This document shows positions 1 through 6,488 of a DNA stretch of 10,424 bases, piece after piece (the stretch's first letter is position 1; each line of letters begins with the position of its first letter). The position numbers and the translations under genes were made by a program. The stretch lies in assembly GCA_027356675.1 (NCBI GenBank), contig DAHVXO010000180.1:1-10424 (forward strand). The letters run 5' to 3'. The DNA comes from Symbiobacteriaceae bacterium. GTDB taxonomy: Bacteria > Bacillota_E > Symbiobacteriia > Symbiobacteriales > Symbiobacteriaceae. Under the pieces are notes generated by a model, which was not told the DNA's origin, searched no databases, and saw nothing but the letters and a program-made list of their open reading frames with translations.

Positions 1-596
1 ACCAGTGATTTCTGCGGGATCAAAAAGCAGGTGTCTGTGCACATAAGGCCGATGTTGCCACCCCCGGCCGCTGCCGTCAGGGCGATCTGGTCAGTGATGG
101 CCCAATCGCCATAGCCCGGGCCGTAAAGCGGCGTCAGCACCACCCCGTCGGGCACGGCGATGGACTCCCGGAGCCAAACCCCCAGTCCGTGGACCAGGGC
201 CGACCCCGCCGCATCGACGATGGTCGCCAGTGCGTAATTCTCCTCGACCTTGAAGAGCCGCTCGACCAGCGTGTCCACGCCCGGACCCAGGGTAGCGGCC
301 ACCAGGCTCACGGCAGCCGCCCCCTTAAGGAGGCGGGTCAGGGACCGGGAGTGCCAGGTGAGTCCGGGCACGAAAGTGCGCACTACGTCGCCATCCACGC
401 TCACGCTGCAGTAAGCCAGAGCGGCGACCGGCTCCGCCACTGCCAGCGTGCGGGCGATTCCCTCATTCACCAGCGCTTCATGGCTGGGACCTACCTGGGT
501 AATCCCCGGCTTGAACCCAAGGTAGCGCATAACCACCGACCGATCCAGGGGGAGGGCTTCAGGCGCCGGTCGGACCACCGTCACGAGCAACTGCAC
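1..596 (-). CDS. Stand-alone MetH-type activation (reactivation) domain protein, partial (C-terminus beyond left edge)
   Basis: About 198 residues are visible. The protein resembles the SAM-binding activation module of cobalamin-dependent methionine synthase, found in many anaerobes as a separate subunit. In the family this module binds SAM and helps remethylate cob(II)alamin after accidental oxidation. Visible family traits are an early RYLGFKPG segment (about residues 24-31), a VAATLGPGVD stretch, a DAAGSALVHGLG helix, and near the edge the PGYGDWAITDQ motif followed by NIGLMCTDTCFLIPQKSLV. The GTG at 596 is preferred as start because AAAGGGG lies 7 bases before it. The in-frame ATGs at 617 and 614 lie at the terminator T-run and are less likely. 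The SAM-binding motif usually reads R-x-x-x-G-Y; here a leucine stands where Arg is expected (LYGPGY). The gene sits directly behind a SAM-I riboswitch. Family assignment is from remembered motifs and is fairly confident; the exact function is inferred. Confidence 0.82.
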   Translation of the reverse strand, partial: MQLLVTVVRPAPEALPLDRSVVMRYLGFKPGITQVGPSHEALVNEGIARTLAVAEPVAALAYCSVSVDGDVVRTFVPGLTWHSRSLTRLLKGAAAVSLVAATLGPGVDTLVERLFKVEENYALATIVDAAGSALVHGLGVWLRESIAVPDGVVLTPLYGPGYGDWAITDQIALTAAAGGGNIGLMCTDTCFLIPQKSL

Positions 597-617
597 GGCA
601 CTGCCCCTTTCCATCAT

Positions 618-642
618 AAAAACCCTTCACGAATGAAGGGTT
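618..642 (-). terminator. Riboswitch-controlled intrinsic terminator
   Basis: On the minus strand, AACCCTTCA (642-634), a TTCG tetraloop and TGAAGGGTT (629-621) form a perfect 9-bp stem ending in a run of five T (622-618). A competing antiterminator is visible: CGAGTGAAG (666-658), just after the aptamer's last stem, can pair over 9 bases (one G-U) with CTTCATTCG (638-630) in the terminator's 5' half and loop. This is the expected expression platform of an S-box OFF switch. SAM-bound aptamer leads to terminator and low expression of the gene starting at 596. Confidence 0.85.
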
Positions 643-665
643 GTCGCGAACGCGCCACTTCACTC

Positions 666-769
666 GCCATCTTTCGGACGAAATGTCCGCAGGAATTGGC
701 ACCGGCTCCGACCAACGAAGTGGTTGCCGTGGCTTCACAGGGCCTGTCCCTCCACCACATCTAGATGAC
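666..769 (-). promoter_or_regulatory. SAM-I (S-box) riboswitch aptamer
   Basis: Read on the minus strand, the conserved S-box core is present in order: GGTGGAGGGACAGGCCCTG, TGAAGCCACGGCAACC, GGTGCCAATTCC, a P4 hairpin CGGAC-ATTTC-GTCCG, and GAAAGATG. The closing P1 stem is GTCATC (769-764) with GATGGC (671-666), six pairs with one G-U. The kink-turn GA elements and the four-way junction order match the class. It is followed by the terminator at 642-618 and by a MetH-activation gene, a typical S-box target. It was recognised by eye; a covariance-model search (Rfam SAM riboswitch) would settle it. Confidence 0.93.
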
Positions 770-796
770 TGGGATATTCGGTTATCCACAAATCAA

Positions 797-826
797 ATTA
801 TACCGTTCCGGAAGGGCATCGGGCAA
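797..826 (-). promoter_or_regulatory. Sigma-A-like promoter for the SAM riboswitch transcript
   Basis: On the minus strand, TTGCCC (826-821) and a perfect TATAAT (802-797) are separated by 18 bases. Transcription would start near 790, about 20 bases before the aptamer. This promoter lets the activation-domain gene be transcribed separately from the fused methyltransferase/reductase gene that ends at 869. Confidence 0.75.
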
Positions 827-868
827 GCGCAGTCGGGAACAAGCATAGATCGCAATAGGTCTATCCCC

Positions 869-2797
869 TCAGGAGCCTTGCAATACCTTGAGGGCCGTCT
901 CGTGCCGCCCATACGACGGCATGATGTAGACGCCCTGACAGCTCTCCCGGGCCGCCGCCAGCAGTTCGCGGGCGATCGCCAGCCCTTCCTGCTCCCCGCT
1001 GGCCTCTGCCAGTCGCATCCGCTCCAGCACCGACTCGGTGAGGCGGATGCCGGGGATCTCGTTATGCAGCAGCAATGCGTGCTGGTAGGAGTGAATCGGG
1101 CAGACGCCTGCGATCACCGGCACGGGCGGACGGCCCAGGCGGTCCAGGAGTCGCGTCAGGATCGCCATGTCGAAGACCGGTTGGACCATGACGAACTGCA
1201 TCCCCGCCTCCAGCTTCTGCTGGAAGCGCTCCACCTCCAGCCCCAGGTCCGGGGCGTTGGGGTTGAGGGCACCACCGATGAAGAAGTGCGCAGGTTGGCC
1301 AATGTCGTTGCCCTTGGGGTCGACCCCCCGGTTGTAACCGGCCAGCATGCGGATCATGCCCAGGGAATCCACATCGTAGACGTTGACGGTCCCGGGCGCC
1401 AGGTTGGGCTGGTGCGGGTCGCCGGTCACGCAGAGGATGTTGCGGACGCCCAGGGCGTGGGCGCCGATCAGTTCGGATTGCAGTCCCAGCAGGGTGCGGT
1501 CCCGGGGCGTCAGATGGGTGATGGTCTCGAGTCCAGACCGCTCCTGCAGCAGGGCGCTGGTCAGGGTTGAGGACATGCGGACCCGGGCCATCGGGCTGTC
1601 CACCACATTGACGAGCTCAACCCCTGCTCCCTTATACTCCCGCGCTGCGCGCAGGAAGGCACCGGTCAGGTGGGTCCGAGGTGGGTGCATCTCCACGGAG
1701 ATAACGAACTCACCGGCGCTCAGGCGGGCTTCCAGGTGGGTCTGCTTGCCCGCTGGGCTGCGGCGCGGTGCCGGGTTGGTGGTCACCTCCACGCCGCGGT
1801 GGCCGTCGCCCGGGTCGGGAGCAGGGGTTCGGGCAGGCGTGAGCATCGGGGCAACGGCGGCGGCCCGTCCCGGCACCTCCACCGTGGCCCCCTCCTCCCG
1901 CACGATCTGCAGCCGCTGCAGCGCGACCTGCATCGCGGCGATGTGCTCCGGCCCCATGCCGCAGCAGCCACCGACCAGCCGCGCCCCCGCCGCCACAGCC
2001 TCCAGGGCGAAGTTGGCAGCGTACTCGGGCGTGGTGGCGAAAAAGAGCCGGTTCTGCGTCCGGTGCGGCCACCCAGCGTTGGGCTTGGCCACGACCAGGG
2101 CCTCCGGCACGGCGGCGACCATCTCCCGCACGGTCTTCAAGATCCCCCGGGGCCCTGACCCACAGTTCGCCCCGATGGCGGTCGCCCTCGCCCCATGCAA
2201 GGCCAGCGCCGCCTGGGCCGCTGTGGTGCCGAATGCGGTGCGGCTGTCATCGTCAAACGTCATCCTTGTGATGGCCGGCAGGTCGCAGACGCTCCTGACC
2301 ACTTGCAGCGCCAGCAGAATCTCGTTGAGATCCGAGAAGGTCTCCAGGGTGATCAGATCCGCACCGCCTTCGACCAGGGCGCTGACCTGCTCCCGGAAAA
2401 GGGCCCGGGCTGTGTCCGCAGCCACGTGACCGATGCCCGTGGATTCCAAATACCCGGTGAGCGGTCCCATGCTCCCGGTAACCAGGACATGCTCTCCCTG
2501 CAACTCTCGCATCTCCCGGGCCAGCCGCACCGAGGACCGGTTGACATCCCGGGTCTTCCCGGCCGCGCCAAAAGGCTCAAGCCCACGAGCTGAGCCATTA
2601 TATGAGTTGCTGGTGAGCACCTGCGCCCCTGCTTCGATGTAGCGCTTGTAGACCTGCCGCACCCGGTCGGGGTCGGTCAGGTTGAGCATTTCGACCGAGG
2701 CGTCCAACGTGGCCCCCATGCTCTGAAGTAGCGTGCCCACGCCGCCGTCCAGGAGGAGCGGCCCGCGGGCGAGACGATCGGTGAGTACGTTTCCCAT
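869..2797 (-). CDS. Bifunctional homocysteine S-methyltransferase / 5,10-methylenetetrahydrofolate reductase
   Basis: This 642-residue cytosolic fusion resembles B. subtilis YitJ. Residues about 8-295 form the homocysteine S-methyltransferase barrel: LLLDGGVGT near the start, SNSYNGSARGL, GSMGP, and zinc ligands Cys212 (GANCG) and Cys278-Cys279 (GGCCG). A Pro/Ala-rich linker spans about 300-352. Residues about 354-642 form the flavin-dependent MetF reductase, with FVISVEMHPPR, the VNVVDSP segment and CVTGDP. The two halves supply a methyl acceptor site for homocysteine and the 5-methyl-THF needed for methionine synthesis. The family can act alone or as the homocysteine module of a split B12-dependent methionine synthase; the activation-domain gene next door favours the latter. 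Start ATG 2797 follows CGGAGG with 5 bases between. Length is normal for the fusion. No riboswitch is seen in its short leader. Confidence 0.92.
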   Translation of the reverse strand: MGNVLTDRLARGPLLLDGGVGTLLQSMGATLDASVEMLNLTDPDRVRQVYKRYIEAGAQVLTSNSYNGSARGLEPFGAAGKTRDVNRSSVRLAREMRELQGEHVLVTGSMGPLTGYLESTGIGHVAADTARALFREQVSALVEGGADLITLETFSDLNEILLALQVVRSVCDLPAITRMTFDDDSRTAFGTTAAQAALALHGARATAIGANCGSGPRGILKTVREMVAAVPEALVVAKPNAGWPHRTQNRLFFATTPEYAANFALEAVAAGARLVGGCCGMGPEHIAAMQVALQRLQIVREEGATVEVPGRAAAVAPMLTPARTPAPDPGDGHRGVEVTTNPAPRRSPAGKQTHLEARLSAGEFVISVEMHPPRTHLTGAFLRAAREYKGAGVELVNVVDSPMARVRMSSTLTSALLQERSGLETITHLTPRDRTLLGLQSELIGAHALGVRNILCVTGDPHQPNLAPGTVNVYDVDSLGMIRMLAGYNRGVDPKGNDIGQPAHFFIGGALNPNAPDLGLEVERFQQKLEAGMQFVMVQPVFDMAILTRLLDRLGRPPVPVIAGVCPIHSYQHALLLHNEIPGIRLTESVLERMRLAEASGEQEGLAIARELLAAARESCQGVYIMPSYGRHETALKVLQGS

Positions 2798-2826
2798 GGC
2801 AGCCTCCGGCGAATCAAGTTGTTGTC

Positions 2827-2855
2827 ATGTTACTCCACGGCGGGCGGGCGCGCAA
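2827..2855 (-). promoter_or_regulatory. Probable promoter of the methyltransferase/MetF fusion gene
   Basis: On the minus strand TTGCGC (2855-2850) and TAACAT (2832-2827) are separated by 17 bases. The start would fall near 2820, giving a leader of about 24 bases, too short for a riboswitch. The match to consensus is moderate. Confidence 0.5.
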
Positions 2856-2891
2856 GAGCGGGAAAATGCGACAGGAACCCGGCCCCAACCT

Positions 2892-2903
2892 GCGAATATT
2901 CGC
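2892..2903. repeat. 12-bp perfect palindrome between divergent genes
   Basis: GCGAATATTCGC is a perfect palindrome in the 141-bp gap between the fusion gene (minus) and the methyltransferase gene (plus). It lies about 37 bases upstream of the proposed minus -35 box and 36 bases before the plus-strand start codon. That is a fitting position for an operator. No regulator family is recognised. Confidence 0.4.
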
Positions 2904-2938
2904 TGTGAGCCAAGAACGCAAACGAGGAGTGGGTGCGC

Positions 2939-3925
2939 GTGAACGCCATCCAGTGGGTCCGAGGTGAACTCAACCCTCGGCAGGTCACTTCGGACGATCT
3001 GATCTACCAGCAGCAGGAATCGCAGTCCAATCACTCGCTACCCATCATTTACGAACCGTTCAATGCCAAGAAGCGCACCCACTGGCGAGACCGGGGCGCC
3101 ACCTTCGATTTCCTGGCGGCTGCCGGCGATGGCCGTCTCCTGGACCTCGGCCCCGGCGACGGCTGGCCCTCCCTGACCCTTGCCCCTCTCGTGGGCAGCG
3201 TCACCGGCGTGGACGCCTCGGACCGCCGCACCCAGGTCTGCCTCGCCAACGCCCAACGCATGGGCATCTTCAACTTCCGCGCCACCACTGTGCCGGCCGG
3301 ACAGCCGCTCCCCTTTGCGGACGAGAGCTTCGATGGCGCGGTCGCCGCGTCCGCCATCGAACAGACCCCGAACCCGCGGGCTACGCTGCAAGAATTGCAC
3401 CGGGTGCTCCGTCCCGGCGGTCACCTGCGCATCTGGTATGAATCGGTGGCGAAGTACCGTGGTGGACAGGAGCAGGACCTGACGGGTTGGTCCCTGGATG
3501 CGTACAACGCCTACCTGCTCCTCGCCGACCGCAGGGTGGATGAGGAGCGTATGACCTATTACGGGCTCAGGATCGCCGCCCCCATCGCCAAGGTGGAGGA
3601 GCAACTGGGTCTCCTTGCGATCGACCGGCTGACGCCCGCCCGCCTGGAGGAACTGCGCCCATTGATCGTCGACGCGGCCCAGACCAGCCTCGCCCTCCCC
3701 GGCTGCCGCACTTTCATGACCTGGCTCCGGGAGGCCGGTTTCCGCACCGTCACCCCAACTTACTGGGGCGGCTGGTTTGCCGAACGCCTTTACGAGTCGC
3801 TCGGGCCCGACCGGCGTCCGCACGAGCTGGCGGACCTCGATCGCCTGCTCCGGCCCACCGTCAGCGTGGCGGTGCAGATGGAGGCGCCGGTCCGCCTCGA
3901 CCCGCCCATCACGGCCGTGAAGTGA
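2939..3925 (+). CDS. Class I SAM-dependent methyltransferase, substrate unknown
   Basis: This 328-residue protein has a Rossmann-type methyltransferase core of the Methyltransf_11 kind. Visible motifs are motif I LLDLGPGDGW (about 67-76), the acidic ribose-binding VDAS (about 91-94), the motif LPFADESFDGAVAASAIEQ (about 124-142), and the post-core LHRVLRPGGHLRIW (about 153-166). The remaining about 160 residues are a C-terminal extension of unknown role, rich in charged helices. GTG 2939 is chosen because GAGGAG (2924-2929) lies 9 bases upstream; the in-frame GTG at 2933 is only 3 bases from it. The gene is divergent from the methionine-cycle fusion gene and convergent with the AOR gene. Neighbourhood with SAM synthesis-related genes is suggestive only. 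The fold is confident; the substrate cannot be named. Confidence 0.85.
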   Translation: MNAIQWVRGELNPRQVTSDDLIYQQQESQSNHSLPIIYEPFNAKKRTHWRDRGATFDFLAAAGDGRLLDLGPGDGWPSLTLAPLVGSVTGVDASDRRTQVCLANAQRMGIFNFRATTVPAGQPLPFADESFDGAVAASAIEQTPNPRATLQELHRVLRPGGHLRIWYESVAKYRGGQEQDLTGWSLDAYNAYLLLADRRVDEERMTYYGLRIAAPIAKVEEQLGLLAIDRLTPARLEELRPLIVDAAQTSLALPGCRTFMTWLREAGFRTVTPTYWGGWFAERLYESLGPDRRPHELADLDRLLRPTVSVAVQMEAPVRLDPPITAVK

Positions 3926-3949
3926 AGCCACCCGAACCGTCACGTCCAG

Positions 3950-5800
3950 CTAGTAAGCCAGGTCCAGTTCGGCGAGGGTCTGCGGGAGCGGCACCCCGCT
4001 CTCGGGATCCCAACCAAGCATCTCATACAAGGTCCGCTTCGCCTCCGCAAACGCGACCGGATCGAGCGCCTTCCCCGTGCGGGAATCCGCCAGCTCCACG
4101 AACATCCGTTTGGGCAGCTTGTCATCCGCCGCCGTGAAGCCCCGCCGCAGGTTGAAAAGGCGAGACAGGGTGTTCGCCCGCAGCCCCACGCGCAGCAGCT
4201 CCCAGACATCGAAGTCCACCCACCCGGTGCAGGCCTGGATGAACTCCACCATCTGTGCCGGCGTGTAAGGCAGGAACATGCACATGACCATCGAGTCAAG
4301 CGCATGCCGATAATTGGTGTGGTAGTAGAAGATCTTCATCTTCTCGTCATCGAAGCCGTGGATCTGGACCGTCTTGAATTCGCCCCATGCCTGGACGTCC
4401 GTGAACCAGCGGGTCTTGCTAGTCATGGACGTGTCGTGCAAGTTGTGCATATGGTCCGCACCCGTGGGCGAGACCGCGAACCCGAGGCCCATCGCATGTT
4501 TGATGCGCGGCTCGTGCATGGGGAACTCCTGCCCCTTGACGTGCATTGCGAGATCCTCCGCCCCGCCACCAATGCGTGCGGCAGCGCGGGCCGTGCCCTC
4601 CGCCAGCAGGTCAGCCAGGGGGCCATCCCGGTGAGCGATCTTCTCCACCAGGTCCATCATGGCCTCGGTATCACCAAACTCAGGCGCCTCGGGGAGCAGC
4701 CCCCGCTGGCGGCACTCCATGGCGAAGCCGATGACGGCCCCCAGGGAGATGGAGTCCAGGCCATACGCCGCACAGCGTTCGTTGGCCTTGGCGATCGCCT
4801 TCAAGTTGTGGATACCCGACATGTTGCCCAGGGCGCTCAGGGTCTCATACTCCGGCCCGCCATACCGCCGGTCGATCGGGTACGGCGAATCGGAGACCAC
4901 CACCCGCTTACAGCGAACGGCGCAGGAGTTGCAGGTATCCCGTGCAACCAGCAGGCCAGTCTCGTTCATGGTCTCGCCGGTGTAATCCTCCGCATGCTCC
5001 CAGGAGCCGGCCTGAAAGTTCCGGACCGGCAGGCCCCCGGTGGCATTGAGGGCACGCACGCCGCCGGTGGTGCCGAGGACGTGAACGTTCTTTACCAAAT
5101 CCAGATTCTGCCCCATCCACTTCTGGATGGCCAAGACGCCAGACGGATTGGCGAATTCGAGCATGCCACCCCGTCCGATCGGGGACAGACAAGCGATGCC
5201 CTTCAGGTTCTTCGACCCCATGACGGCGCCGAGGCCGCCGCGACCGGCAAAGTGCGACCGGTCGTTGACCACCGCAGCGTAGCGGACCAGATTCTCGCCG
5301 GCCTGGCCGATGAGTGCGGTCCGGATGCGCTCGGAGCCAAGTTCGGCCCGCATAGCATCCTCCACCTCACCGACCTCCCGGCCCCAGAGGTGCGAGGCAT
5401 CCCGCAATTCCGCCTGGCCTGCGTTTATCCAGAGGTAGACCGGCCGCGCCGCCCGACCCCGAACCACGACGGCGTCAAATCCGGCCCGCTTGAGCTCTGA
5501 GCCAAAATACCCGCCGCCCTCCGCACTGGCGAACCCGCCGGTCAGGGGCGAGAGTGCGCCGACGCCGTTGCGGCCCTGCCCGCTGACGGCGGCCCCAGTC
5601 ACGATGCCGGGGGCGAAGATCAGGACGTTCTCCGGACCCAGCGGGTCGGCCTTGGGCGGCAGCATCGTCATCAGATAGTGGGCGATCAGCGCCCGACCGC
5701 CCAGGTATTTGCGGAAAAAGGCTTCACCGGGAGCCTCCCGGGTAATTGTGCCCTGGTCGAGGTCCACATGGAGCACGCAATCGTGAAAGCCAAACGGCAC
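3950..5800 (-). CDS. Aldehyde:ferredoxin oxidoreductase (tungsten-containing AOR family)
   Basis: This 616-residue protein has normal AOR-family length. The enzymes oxidise aldehydes to carboxylates with ferredoxin, or run in reverse, using a tungsten bis-pterin cofactor and one [4Fe-4S] cluster in the cytosol. The N-terminal AOR domain (about 5-205) includes KYLGGRALIA, FAPGIVTGA and GRGGLGAVMGSKNLKGI. Cluster ligands are visible as Cys290-x2-Cys293-x3-Cys297 plus the distant Cys507 (MVMCMF). The pterin-site motifs PEYET (316-320), KGQEFPMHEPR (422-432) and SPTGADHMHNLHD (444-456) are present. The start is GTG 5800 with GGAGGG 8 bases upstream. No ferredoxin, tungstate transporter or pterin-synthesis gene is in the window. 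It stands divergent from eutS across 349 bp, and acetaldehyde from ethanolamine breakdown is a plausible substrate. Family is near certain; substrate is inferred. Confidence 0.93.
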   Translation of the reverse strand: MPFGFHDCVLHVDLDQGTITREAPGEAFFRKYLGGRALIAHYLMTMLPPKADPLGPENVLIFAPGIVTGAAVSGQGRNGVGALSPLTGGFASAEGGGYFGSELKRAGFDAVVVRGRAARPVYLWINAGQAELRDASHLWGREVGEVEDAMRAELGSERIRTALIGQAGENLVRYAAVVNDRSHFAGRGGLGAVMGSKNLKGIACLSPIGRGGMLEFANPSGVLAIQKWMGQNLDLVKNVHVLGTTGGVRALNATGGLPVRNFQAGSWEHAEDYTGETMNETGLLVARDTCNSCAVRCKRVVVSDSPYPIDRRYGGPEYETLSALGNMSGIHNLKAIAKANERCAAYGLDSISLGAVIGFAMECRQRGLLPEAPEFGDTEAMMDLVEKIAHRDGPLADLLAEGTARAAARIGGGAEDLAMHVKGQEFPMHEPRIKHAMGLGFAVSPTGADHMHNLHDTSMTSKTRWFTDVQAWGEFKTVQIHGFDDEKMKIFYYHTNYRHALDSMVMCMFLPYTPAQMVEFIQACTGWVDFDVWELLRVGLRANTLSRLFNLRRGFTAADDKLPKRMFVELADSRTGKALDPVAFAEAKRTLYEMLGWDPESGVPLPQTLAELDLAY

Positions 5801-6048
5801 GGGATAATCCCTCCTAAAATAGTCCGGGGTATGACACCTTTCTTACTATTGATGTTTCCTGCTGAAGGCACCACCATCCTGCAAGCAGAATAAAACCGAT
5901 CAAGCAGGAACTGGCCTTGACGACCGCCACCTTCGAGGACTGGCTCAAGTTGACCAGGCAGATCGAGTCCATGTAGGCTGTGCAAAAATGTCTGTCTGAG
6001 TGCAGCAGGAATCCGGGCTATTCCGTCGAAAATTCGGCCATAGGATCC
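5801..6048. other. Divergent intergenic region between AOR and the eut leader
   Basis: No convincing gene is seen here. It carries the AOR ribosome binding site at the left and the likely eut promoter at the right. An 8-base word AGCAGGAA occurs twice (5903-5910, 6004-6011) and once inverted (5856-5863). A plus-strand open stretch 5866-5976 ends in a TAG and reads like the tail of a protein (the end reads FEDWLKLTRQIESM), but no good start or ribosome binding site is visible; it may be a gene remnant or chance. Confidence 0.5.
5950..5979 (+). promoter_or_regulatory. Candidate promoter of the eutSPWV transcript
   Basis: TTGACC (5950-5955) is a good -35 box. The best -10 candidate 18 bases on is TAGGCT (5974-5979), which is poor. 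Transcription from here would begin about 60 bases before the first ANTAR hairpin. A second -10-like TAGGAT at 6041-6046 is too close to that hairpin to leave it intact. Confidence 0.3.
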
Positions 6049-6098
6049 AGGGAACAGAATCCCTCGAGTGATCTTGAGGGGAGAGCAAAGTCGCTCTC
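6049..6098 (+). promoter_or_regulatory. EutV (ANTAR) dual-hairpin antitermination target
   Basis: Two hairpins with six-base loops fit the ANTAR RNA motif, in which loop base 1 is A and base 4 is G. P1 is AGGGA-[ACAGAA]-TCCCT (6049-6064). P2 is GAGAGC-[AAAGTC]-GCTCTC (6081-6098). A 16-base linker separates them. The 3' strand of P2 also forms the foot of the terminator at 6094-6133, so binding of EutV dimer to P1+P2 would block terminator formation. This is the arrangement known upstream of eut genes in Enterococcus, Listeria and Clostridium. The cognate regulator gene eutV lies 2.5 kb downstream. Confidence 0.9.
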
Positions 6099-6133
6099 TA
6101 CCGCCTGCGAGCGCAGGCGTAGAGGGCCTTTTT
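6094..6133 (+). terminator. Intrinsic terminator in the eutS leader, alternative to ANTAR hairpin P2
   Basis: CTCTA (6096-6100) pairs with TAGAG (6120-6124), followed after a bulged C by CGCCTGC (6102-6108) with GCAGGCG (6113-6119) around a GAGC loop, and then TTTTT (6129-6133). Bases 6094-6098 are shared with the 3' arm of P2, so the two structures exclude each other. It stops transcription 17 bases before the eutS start when EutV is not bound. Confidence 0.9.
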
Positions 6134-6149
6134 ATTGGGGGCAGCGGCA

Positions 6150-6488
6150 GTGGATGACAAGCAGCGCATCATTCAGGAGTTCGTACCGGGCAAGCAGGTA
6201 ACACTGGCCCATGTGATTGCGAACCCGGTCCTGGCCCTCTACGACAAGCTGGGCCTGGAGCCCGCGGGTGCGATCGGCATCCTGACGCTGACGCCCTCTG
6301 AGACCGTCATGATCGCGGCGGACCTGGCGACCAAGGCCGCCAACGTGGAGATTGGCTTCCTCGACCGTTTCACGGGTGCCCTGGTCATCACGGGCGCTGT
6401 CGCCGACGTGGAGACCTCCGTGCGTGAAATCGGCAGCTACCTCTCCCGGACGCTAGGATTCGCCACATGCCCGGTGACCAAGTCATGA
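6150..6488 (+). CDS. eutS: Ethanolamine microcompartment shell protein EutS
   Basis: This 112-residue protein is nearly colinear with the about 111-residue EutS of enterics. It shares [16 protein letters not shown] at the N-terminus, [14 protein letters not shown], and [15 protein letters not shown], and ends in the TKS seen in EutS. EutS is a circularly permuted BMC-domain protein forming bent hexamers in the shell of the ethanolamine microcompartment. The glycine linked to the bend in E. coli EutS (Gly39) is kept as Gly40. GTG 6150 is chosen because GGGGG (6137-6141) lies 8 bases upstream and the protein then starts like EutS; a TTG at 6135 would add five residues and overlap the ribosome binding site. 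The stop codon overlaps the eutP start (ATGA), so the two are probably translationally coupled. It is controlled by the ANTAR leader just upstream. Confidence 0.95.
   Translation: MDDKQRIIQEFVPGKQVTLAHVIANPVLALYDKLGLEPAGAIGILTLTPSETVMIAADLATKAANVEIGFLDRFTGALVITGAVADVETSVREIGSYLSRTLGFATCPVTKS

Noticed and set aside
612..617. Tandem ATG codons as start of the activation-domain gene
   Set aside because: They fall at the end of the terminator T run, leaving the only upstream purine stretch inside the hairpin stem. GTG 596 has a free AAAGGGG at good spacing.
641..1570. 309-codon open frame on the plus strand across the riboswitch and MetF end
   Set aside because: It reads through the antisense of the SAM-I aptamer and the MetF domain; no family motif is seen.
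2821..2938. Second SAM riboswitch before the methyltransferase/MetF fusion gene
   Set aside because: The leader after the proposed promoter is only about 24 bases, and no S-box core sequence is present on either strand.
3038..3943. 301-codon minus-strand frame opposite the methyltransferase
   Set aside because: It is a shadow of a gene with clear methyltransferase motifs on the plus strand.
4304..5500. 398-codon open frame on the plus strand opposite AOR
   Set aside because: It lies inside a confident AOR gene, has no recognisable motif and has no ribosome binding site context that fits.
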